This document shows positions 1 to 5,082 of a DNA stretch of 6,393 nucleotides, in pieces. Origin of the DNA: Chloroflexota bacterium (GTDB taxonomy: Bacteria > Chloroflexota > Dormibacteria > CF-121); assembly GCA_005881235.1 (NCBI GenBank), contig VBEQ01000120.1, forward strand, positions 1 to 6,393, read 5' to 3'. Each line of letters opens with the position of its first letter. The stretch's first letter is position 1. Position numbers and translations under genes: made by a program. The notes below the pieces were generated by a model. It was given only the letters and a program-made list of their open reading frames with translations. It was not told where the DNA came from and did no database searches.

Positions 1-572
1 CGGCCCAACTCGGTCGCCGGCACCGGTGGGACGAAGGGATAGGCGTAGATCTGTCCATGCGGGTGATGCAAGGTCACTCCCACCTGCTCACCGCGGTTCT
101 CGAAGATGAACACGTACCTGATGCCGCGGCGAGCCGTGAGCTCCCGGTAGCGATCGGTCCAGACCTCGGCCAGGCGGTCCAGCCGCTCCGAGGGCAAGCT
201 CGCAAACGAGCCATCGTGCTCGTCGGTATAGACGACCACCTCGCAGAGGCCGCCGGCTGGCGGCCAGGGAACCATCGCCGGAAATCGGTTCTCGAACACG
301 GCGGCCTGAAAACGGGCCGCGGGAATCTCGGTCGACTGGTCCGGTCGCGAGGGACAGAGGGGGCAGTCGGCCCGTTCCGGCAAGAACGTGCGCGCCTGCC
401 GGGACGCCGCCACCAGAACCCACTCGCGCCGCAGCGGATTCCAGCGCCGCTGGTAGACGCCGTTGGGCATGGAGGGAGCGCGATAGCCGGCGGGCACGGG
501 TTCGAAGTCGCCGTAGAGGTATACGTGCCGGCCGTCCGGTTGGACGATGTCGGTACGCACGGCGCGCGGCAT
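1..572 (-). CDS. galT: Galactose-1-phosphate uridylyltransferase, C-terminus cut by window edge
   Basis: GalT moves UMP from UDP-glucose to galactose-1-phosphate in the cytoplasmic Leloir pathway, through a uridylylated histidine. The 190 visible codons carry the N-terminal half. A CPLC pair (C70, C73), H119 and H170 match the zinc ligands known in the E. coli enzyme. The active-site HPHGQ motif is at residues 170-174, inside VTLHHPHGQIYAYP. FENRFP (93-98) and FENRGEQVG (157-165) are typical of the short GalT type found in Actinomycetota and Chloroflexota. The ATG at 572 is the only ATG after the in-frame TGA at 584-582; a GTG four codons in is the alternative. No Shine-Dalgarno sequence precedes either one. 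A promoter-like pair lies directly upstream, so the message may be leaderless. The missing part should hold the second half of the HIT-like fold. Family assignment is firm; the leaderless reading is inference. Confidence 0.93.
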   Translation of the reverse strand, partial: MPRAVRTDIVQPDGRHVYLYGDFEPVPAGYRAPSMPNGVYQRRWNPLRREWVLVAASRQARTFLPERADCPLCPSRPDQSTEIPAARFQAAVFENRFPAMVPWPPAGGLCEVVVYTDEHDGSFASLPSERLDRLAEVWTDRYRELTARRGIRYVFIFENRGEQVGVTLHHPHGQIYAYPFVPPVPATELG

Positions 573-580
573 CGCGTCGA

Positions 581-609
581 ATCATAAGCGCGGGTTTGCC
601 ACGTGGCGA
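581..609 (-). promoter_or_regulatory. Putative galT promoter predicting a leaderless transcript
   Basis: On the minus strand, TCGCCA (609-604, four of six matches to TTGACA) is followed by a 17-nt spacer and TATGAT (586-581, five of six matches to TATAAT). The -10 element ends 8 nt before the galT ATG, so transcription would start at or within a base or two of the ATG. This agrees with the lack of a Shine-Dalgarno sequence. The consensus used is that of the housekeeping sigma factor; the organism's own consensus is not known. Confidence 0.42.
598..607. promoter_or_regulatory. Perfect palindrome GCCACGTGGC, possible operator over the galT -35
   Basis: These ten bases equal their own reverse complement, with a CACGTG core. 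They sit in the 44-nt gap between the tRNA and galT and cover part of the predicted -35 element, a usual place for a repressor site. No loop separates the arms, so a hairpin or terminator is unlikely. A 10-bp palindrome can occur by chance in GC-rich DNA, and no regulator gene is present in the window. Confidence 0.25.
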
Positions 610-616
610 GGAAAAA

Positions 617-690
617 TGCGCCCAGGAGGATTTGAACCCCCGCACCCGGGTCCGTAGCCCGGTGCTCTATCCAGGCTGAGCTATGGGCGC
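617..690 (-). tRNA. tRNA-Arg (anticodon ACG)
   Basis: The 74-nt gene folds as a full cloverleaf. The acceptor GCGCCCA pairs with TGGGCGC, followed by discriminator A. The D stem is GCTC/GAGC with a GG in its loop. The anticodon stem is CCGGG/CCCGG around loop CTACGGA. The variable loop has 4 nt, and the T stem GGGGG/CCTCC (one G-U pair) closes loop TTCAAAT. The anticodon ACG is at 655-653; A34 is normally edited to inosine by TadA to read CGU, CGC and CGA. The 3' CCA is not encoded: the discriminator is followed directly by TTTTT, so CCA must be added enzymatically. Only 12 nt separate it from the thpR stop codon, and galT starts 44 nt downstream, so it may be cut from a longer transcript or be made from its own promoter. 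Confidence 0.97.
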
Positions 691-702
691 ATTGGAGAGG
701 CC

Positions 703-1293
703 CTATTGTAGATCGAACGTCGCCAGCGTCGTGTAACGCGCCGGGCCACCACCAAGCTGGCTGCGCATCAGCCGCACGTGATCAACGGGAATCTCGCCGA
801 AGGGTCTCGATCCCCATCGGGTGGCCCAATCCCGAAGTAGCTTGCGTTCCGGCGCCCTCGGCGGCCGGACGACGCGGGCCAGCGTCAGGTGGGGATGAAA
901 CCGGTCTTCGACAGCCACGCCGGTCTTTCGCAGGGCGTCGCCCAGGTCGACCTGCAAGCTCATCAACCGCGGCAGATCGGCGCCGACGACACCGGCCCAC
1001 AGCACGCGCGGGCGCCCGATACCCGGAAACGCGCCGACGCCCTCCGCGGCGAGGCGAACGCGCGGGTGTCGTCCAACGACCGGAATGAGGGCGTCCGGTA
1101 GTTGCTCGACCTCAGTCCGCGGAAGGTGACCGAGGAAATGGAGCGTCAGGTGGATCCGTTCGACGGCATTGACCCGAACAACATCATGCAGCGGCTCGAG
1201 CGAGGCGAGCGGCCCGCTCAGTGCCGCGCGGACGGCATCTGGTACCTCGATCGCGAGAAAGACGCGCCAGCGTTCAGCCTCATCCGCCGGCAC
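703..1293 (-). CDS. thpR: RNA 2',3'-cyclic phosphodiesterase (LigT/2H family)
   Basis: This 196-residue cytoplasmic protein belongs to the 2H phosphoesterase superfamily. ThpR (formerly LigT) opens 2',3'-cyclic phosphates on RNA to 2'-phosphates; its cellular substrate is poorly defined. Both catalytic HxTx motifs are present: HLTL at residues 48-51 in IHLTLHFLG and HLTL at 135-138 in RFHPHLTLAR. The family N-terminus VFLAIEVP is at 11-18. I choose the GTG at 1293 because AAGG lies 9 nt upstream and only about ten residues then precede the conserved strand. An upstream in-frame start at 1350 would add 19 residues encoded inside the previous gene. With the chosen start, the gene overlaps the lipoprotein gene's end by 14 nt, suggesting coupled translation. 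Its length is normal for the family. Its stop codon is 12 nt from the tRNA-Arg. Confidence 0.92.
   Translation of the reverse strand: MPADEAERWRVFLAIEVPDAVRAALSGPLASLEPLHDVVRVNAVERIHLTLHFLGHLPRTEVEQLPDALIPVVGRHPRVRLAAEGVGAFPGIGRPRVLWAGVVGADLPRLMSLQVDLGDALRKTGVAVEDRFHPHLTLARVVRPPRAPERKLLRDWATRWGSRPFGEIPVDHVRLMRSQLGGGPARYTTLATFDLQ
705..732 (-). promoter_or_regulatory. Putative promoter of tRNA-Arg inside the end of thpR
   Basis: On the minus strand, TACAAT (710-705, five of six matches to TATAAT) lies across the last two sense codons and first base of the thpR stop. A weak -35 candidate, ACGACG (732-727), shares only the GAC core and stands 16 nt upstream. The start site would fall near 698, giving a 5' leader of about 8 nt. 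The bases after the -10 are AGGGCC, a GC-rich discriminator of the kind seen at stringently controlled stable-RNA promoters. The -10 is good and the -35 poor, so read-through from thpR is a real alternative. Confidence 0.38.
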
Positions 1294-2155
1294 GGTTGCC
1301 GACCTTGAGCTCGATCCGCCCGGCGCGCCGCAGCGCGACCTCGCGATCATCGATGAACTTTGTGAACCAGGAGGGCGTGCCCTGCGGGCTGTAGAGATCC
1401 ACCGTCGGAGCCAGCACGAGGATGACGGCGAGATGCACCTGGTCGGTGCGACGCTCGAGGACGGTGGCGATCGTGAAGCCCCGATTGATGGCGACGATGC
1501 CGGTCACACTGCCGGCGGCGAGCGATTGTACGGCGGCAGCGAGCGGCGCTTCCGGGATGTCGGCGGGACGCAGCCAGCCCGCCTCACCGCCTCGCGTATA
1601 GGTCCCGGTGTCATCGCTCCAGCGCGCCGCGACCGCGGCGAACGCCTGGCCGGCATTGAGCTCGTGCGCCGCCGAGTCGGCGCGGTCCTTCGCCATGGCA
1701 TGGAGGAGGGCGACCTCAGTCAGCAACGCGCGTTGATAGGAACGGAAGCTGTCGCTGGTGAACCCGTTGCGCTGCAGCGCGGCGTTGAAGACCGTCGCGG
1801 CCGCCCGGGCTTTCAGCGTATTGATGCGCGAGTCCGCGGCGCGGTCGTCGACCTTGATGCCTCGCTTCTCCGCCTCCTGCCGGACGATCTCCTCGCGCAC
1901 CAGTTGCTCGATGGTGAAGGTCTGCAGCCGTTGCGCGGGCGCCGGGCTGGGGACCGCTTCAGGGATGCCTGTAAACGGATCGCGGTGCCGGCTCACCTCG
2001 AGCCGCGCCTGGTAGGCCTTCATGGAAATGGTATGGCCGTCGACGACGGCGGCAGCCGGTTCAGAGAAGGGCACAGAGAGCCCAGGCGCCGTACAAGCAC
2101 TGAGCGCGCCGGCGATGACGAGGGGAAGGACGCCACGACGCAAAGCGAGCCTCAT
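1280..2155 (-). CDS. Lipoprotein with SurA/PrsA-like region and atypical parvulin-type PPIase domain
   Basis: This 291-residue protein starts with a lipoprotein signal: two Arg (R6, R7), a hydrophobic stretch and lipobox LSAC with C21 as the lipidated residue. The mature protein should sit on the outer face of the cytoplasmic membrane. Residues 36-155 resemble the helical N-domain of SurA/PrsA-type foldases (VVDGHTISMKAYQ, then IEQLVREEIVRQEAEKRGI). Residues 158-236 match the later part of a parvulin prolyl isomerase: GQAFAAVAARWSDD, GGEAGWL (179-185), a helix-like LAAAVQSLAAG and the final strand GFTIATVLERR. The opening HILV-type strand expected before that part is absent; a hydrophobic strand HLAVILVL follows it instead (241-248). 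Isomerase activity is therefore uncertain. ATG 2155 overlaps the preceding stop as TAATG; an in-frame start at 2266 would spoil the signal peptide. A role in folding exported proteins is inferred. Confidence 0.8.
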   Translation of the reverse strand: MRLALRRGVLPLVIAGALSACTAPGLSVPFSEPAAAVVDGHTISMKAYQARLEVSRHRDPFTGIPEAVPSPAPAQRLQTFTIEQLVREEIVRQEAEKRGIKVDDRAADSRINTLKARAAATVFNAALQRNGFTSDSFRSYQRALLTEVALLHAMAKDRADSAAHELNAGQAFAAVAARWSDDTGTYTRGGEAGWLRPADIPEAPLAAAVQSLAAGSVTGIVAINRGFTIATVLERRTDQVHLAVILVLAPTVDLYSPQGTPSWFTKFIDDREVALRRAGRIELKVGNRAGG

Positions 2156-3276
2156 TACACCACGTTGCGCTCGGGCTCGACCCGTACACCGGCGGCAAAC
2201 CGGTCCGGCGCAAACGCCCTGAGGTCGATCGGCGCCGCGCCGTGGACGATCCAGGCCGCCAGCCACTTGCCCACCACGGGCGCCATCATGAATCCGTGGC
2301 CGGAAAAGCCGCCTGCGATCCAGAGTCCCGCTTGCAACGGTCCGATCAAGGGCTGGAAATCCGGGGTGTTTTCGTACAACCCGGCCCAGGCGGTTTTGAC
2401 GCGCGCCTCGAGCAGCGGAGGCCAGCGTTGCTCGGCGACCGCCGTAATGCGCTCGAGGAATGACCAGTCCACGCGGGTGTCGTCGCCCGGCGGCACTGCC
2501 GGGTCGCTCATGCCGAAGAGCACGCCCTCGCCTTCAGGATGGAAATAGAAGGAGGTGTGAAAGTCGATCGTCATCGGACTGCTCCGGCGAATGCCGGAGA
2601 AGGGTTCGGTGACAAAGACCTGCCGCCGCGAAGGGACGATCGGAAGCTGGAGTCCGAGCATGGTTCCCACCGGTGCGGACCACGGCCCGGCGCAGATGAC
2701 CGTCTCTGGAGATGCGATCTCCCCCACCGCTGTGCGCACCCCGGTCACCGTGCCTCCCGACATCAGGAACGCCTCGATCGGTGTGTCTTCGTGGATGACG
2801 GCCCCCTGCCGCCGGGCCGCATTCGCGAATCCGTAAGTCACCTCGTTCGGGCCCGCGAGCCCGTCACTCGGACAGAAGGTCGCACCGCTCAGATCGTCCG
2901 TCTCGAGTCCCGGAACGATGGCGCGCACCTCGGTGGGTTCGAGCTCGACGACGTCGTCGAGGCCACAGCTGCGCTGCACCTGGAGCGCCTCGTGGAAGCG
3001 CGCTCGCTCATCGTCGGTTGTGAGAAGGAACAGATAACCGACCCGCCGAAAGTCCGCCGTCTGCCCGGTCTCCTCGACGAAGCGCGCCAGGAGGCGTTTC
3101 GCTTCCATCCCCATCCGGATGTTGATCTCCGTCGAGAACTGCGCTCGGATCCCACCCGCGCAAGCGGCGGTGGCACCCTGGCCGATCCGGCCGCGGTCGA
3201 TGACGACCACCCGCCGGCCGGATCGCGACAGGTAGAAGGCGAGGCTACAGCCCATCACACCGGCGCCGACGATCAC
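2155..3276 (-). CDS. FAD-dependent amine/amino-acid oxidoreductase (DAO superfamily)
   Basis: This 373-residue flavoprotein belongs to the D-amino-acid/glycine/sarcosine oxidase superfamily, which oxidises a C-N bond to an imine that hydrolyses to a carbonyl compound. The FAD Rossmann motif GAGVMG is at residues 4-9 with acidic D27 at the end of the second strand. GGIRAQF (41-47), CAGPWS (195-200) and TPDFQPLIGP (304-313), followed by GGFSGHGFM (322-330), are family signatures. The Cys that binds FAD covalently in monomeric sarcosine oxidase appears to be Gly (G299 before LYENTPD), so FAD is probably non-covalent. Electrons may go to oxygen or to a carrier; the sequence does not say. No export signal is seen. 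The GTG at 3276 is the only start codon after the in-frame TGA at 3303-3301, and it leaves the first strand very short. It begins 4 nt after the ureohydrolase stop. Substrate is unknown. Confidence 0.87.
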   Translation of the reverse strand: MIVGAGVMGCSLAFYLSRSGRRVVVIDRGRIGQGATAACAGGIRAQFSTEINIRMGMEAKRLLARFVEETGQTADFRRVGYLFLLTTDDERARFHEALQVQRSCGLDDVVELEPTEVRAIVPGLETDDLSGATFCPSDGLAGPNEVTYGFANAARRQGAVIHEDTPIEAFLMSGGTVTGVRTAVGEIASPETVICAGPWSAPVGTMLGLQLPIVPSRRQVFVTEPFSGIRRSSPMTIDFHTSFYFHPEGEGVLFGMSDPAVPPGDDTRVDWSFLERITAVAEQRWPPLLEARVKTAWAGLYENTPDFQPLIGPLQAGLWIAGGFSGHGFMMAPVVGKWLAAWIVHGAAPIDLRAFAPDRFAAGVRVEPERNVV

Positions 3277-3280
3277 GACG

Positions 3281-4192
3281 TCAGGCCGTTGTTCCGAGTT
3301 TCACCATCCCGATGTACTCGAAGATGAACTTCAGTGCCGCCAGGCTCGTGACCTGCCCGACGTCGAGCGGCGGTGCAACCTCATCGACGTCGAGCCCCGC
3401 GAGCCGCACGCCACGAAGCTGCCGCAGGAAATCGAGTAACTCCCGTGAGGTCAGCCCGCCGGCCGAGGGAACGCCCGTACCGGGCGCGATCGACGGGTCG
3501 AGCGAGTCGATGTCGAGCGAAATATGGAGCGCGTCGCCGCCGATGCGCGAGCCGATTTCGTCCGCCAGCTGCGTGCCCGTCCAGCGATGCGCGGTCGCGG
3601 CCGTGACGAGTGTCACGCCCATCTTGCGAATGAACTCCACCTCCTCCCAGTCGTAGTCCCGGCACCCGAGCAGCGTCACCTTCCTGGGATCGATCTGACC
3701 CAGCTCGAGGCCTCGCCGCAGGGCGCAGCCATTGGACCAGCGGCTGTGCCGAGAGGAATCGTTCAGGTCAGGATGCGCGTCAATGTAGAGGATGCTCAGC
3801 CGCCCGTTCAGCCGGCGTTGCTGCGCAATCAGCGTGGGACTGACGGTGGTGTGGTCGCCCCCCAGCACGATCGGCAGGGTGCCCGCGGGCGTCTTGACGA
3901 TTTCCGCGGCAACGGCGTCGACATTGGCACCCATGTCACCGTCGACCAGCGTGAGGTCGCCATCGTCCTGGACGGTGACCGTGTCGAATAACTCCGCATG
4001 TTCGCTGACCGGCGCAAAGATGGCGGACAGCTTTCGCAGCGCCGCCGGCGCTTTCGCGGCACCCGGACGGTAGACCGAACCGCGGTCCATCGGCACACCC
4101 AGGATGCGAACATCAGCGCGGCTCCCCGCCGGCGGTGGTTTGAGCCCACCCCAGGGCTGAAGGCCGACGGTATTGAACTCGTGCTCGCTCAC
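3281..4192 (-). CDS. Ureohydrolase of the arginase/agmatinase family, substrate unknown
   Basis: Members hydrolyse a guanidino group to urea plus an amine with two Mn ions. All six expected metal ligands are visible in this 303-residue protein: H114 (GGDHTTV), D138, H140 and D142 (DAHPD), D227 and D229 (SLDIDSLDP). The N-terminal LGVPMDRGSVYRPGAAKAP, SAGGLTSRE (243-251) and DVDEVAPPLD with E271 are also typical. The substrate loop after DAHPD reads RWSNGCALRR and matches neither the classic arginase DLNTP...GN loop nor the HG loop of agmatinase, so arginine, agmatine, guanidinobutyrate, formimidoylglutamate and others remain open. The GTG at 4192 overlaps the hydrolase stop as GTGA, which favours it over an in-frame start at 4423 that would add 77 Arg-rich residues from a shadow frame. 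Neighbouring amine oxidoreductase and aldehyde dehydrogenase suggest catabolism of the released amine. Confidence 0.92.
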   Translation of the reverse strand: MSEHEFNTVGLQPWGGLKPPPAGSRADVRILGVPMDRGSVYRPGAAKAPAALRKLSAIFAPVSEHAELFDTVTVQDDGDLTLVDGDMGANVDAVAAEIVKTPAGTLPIVLGGDHTTVSPTLIAQQRRLNGRLSILYIDAHPDLNDSSRHSRWSNGCALRRGLELGQIDPRKVTLLGCRDYDWEEVEFIRKMGVTLVTAATAHRWTGTQLADEIGSRIGGDALHISLDIDSLDPSIAPGTGVPSAGGLTSRELLDFLRQLRGVRLAGLDVDEVAPPLDVGQVTSLAALKFIFEYIGMVKLGTTA

Positions 4193-5082
4193 GCCTTGAG
4201 AAACGCAGAAATGGCTTCGACCTGTGCGGCAATCAGGGTCGGGGTCCAGCCATGACCGGCGGATTCGATCACCCGGATCTCGGCCTGCGGCATCAAGTCC
4301 CGCAGGCCGCGGATGGCGTTGACGTCGACGGTCCGATCGTCGGCCGCGACCACGATCAGTACCGGCTTGCGCCAGCCTCTGAGGAAGTCGCGATAGTCCC
4401 GAGTGACCCCGTCGCGCAACCACTGGCGGGCGGCGCGCCCGTCGGCGCGTAGCTGGTTGTCGAAATTCACCTGGGCATCGTAGGGATCAACCCCCGGGCC
4501 CTCAACCAGGAATCGCTTGTAGAGATCCGACACCACGCGGTTCCGCCGCAGCCGGTCGACGACCCAGAATACGGGCCCGGCGGTGAAGGCGGCAACCTGT
4601 CGCTTGAACGCCGCCCGCAGCGTCTGCGGCGAGTAGATCGGTGTGTGCAACACCAACCGGTCGATCCGCTCCGGAAAGCGCGAGGCGTACTCCAGGGCGA
4701 CGGTCGCGCCCAGGCAGATGCCGCCGACATCATGGTCCTTGAGTCCCAGGCGGTTGGCGAAGGCATCTAGGAACTCTGCGTGCGAGGTCACGGTGAACGG
4801 CGGATCGCCGGCCGCCGTCTCGCCGCAGCCGGGCAGATCGGGGATCAACACTCGCCGGTTAACGCTGAACGCGGGGCCCCAGGTATGGAAGTTCTCGAGC
4901 GAGCCGATGAACCCGTGACACAGAAGCAGCGGCTGGCCCGATCCCTGGTCGAGGTACCGGACCCTCCGCTGCCCGACGTCGATGAACTGGATCTGCTGCG
5001 CGCTGACCGCGGTGCCTATTCCCCCGTATCGATCTGCGCGCGCTGCAGCCGGCCACTGTAATCGACGTAGATCGTTTTCCAC
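4189..5082 (-). CDS. Alpha/beta-hydrolase with Cys nucleophile
   Basis: This 297-residue protein has a standard alpha/beta-hydrolase fold. The oxyanion motif HGFIGS is at 56-61, and DLPGCGET (82-89) follows the strand VLIP. The nucleophile elbow GGICLGA (120-126) puts C123 where most relatives have Ser. The acid is D248 or D249 in VVAADDRTV, and the base is H277 in SAGHGW. A cap-like insert spans about 150-230. Cys at this place is known in dienelactone hydrolases and PHA synthases; the protein resembles general C-C-bond or ester hydrolases otherwise, so the reaction is open. The GTG at 5082 is the only usable start I find, but it overlaps the aldehyde dehydrogenase by 67 nt and its first 25 residues look like read-over of that gene. 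The true N-terminus may lie near residue 26. Its stop overlaps the next gene's start by 4 nt. Confidence 0.87.
   Translation of the reverse strand: MENDLRRLQWPAAARADRYGGIGTAVSAQQIQFIDVGQRRVRYLDQGSGQPLLLCHGFIGSLENFHTWGPAFSVNRRVLIPDLPGCGETAAGDPPFTVTSHAEFLDAFANRLGLKDHDVGGICLGATVALEYASRFPERIDRLVLHTPIYSPQTLRAAFKRQVAAFTAGPVFWVVDRLRRNRVVSDLYKRFLVEGPGVDPYDAQVNFDNQLRADGRAARQWLRDGVTRDYRDFLRGWRKPVLIVVAADDRTVDVNAIRGLRDLMPQAEIRVIESAGHGWTPTLIAAQVEAISAFLKA

Noticed and set aside
611..617. T-run right after the tRNA as an intrinsic terminator
   Set aside because: The only stem before it is the tRNA acceptor itself, and no separate GC-rich hairpin is present. It may only be part of the 3' trailer.
88..645. 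Minus-strand open frame of 185 codons running over galT and into the tRNA
   Set aside because: It is out of frame with GalT, very Arg-rich, and starts inside the tRNA gene.
1169..2548. Long open frame on the plus strand (459 codons) opposite the lipoprotein and FAD genes
   Set aside because: Its translation is Arg/Gly/Ala-rich with no recognisable domain, and both minus-strand genes below it have clear family motifs. Long antisense frames are common in GC-rich DNA.
2539..3327. Plus-strand open frame (262 codons) opposite the FAD oxidoreductase
   Set aside because: No domain or hydrophobic pattern is seen, and it lies wholly opposite the conserved Rossmann region of a clear flavoprotein.
4193..4423. 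Upstream extension of the ureohydrolase by 77 residues
   Set aside because: The added part is Arg-rich, overlaps the hydrolase's conserved acid and histidine region, and has no counterpart in the family. The GTGA junction gives a better start.
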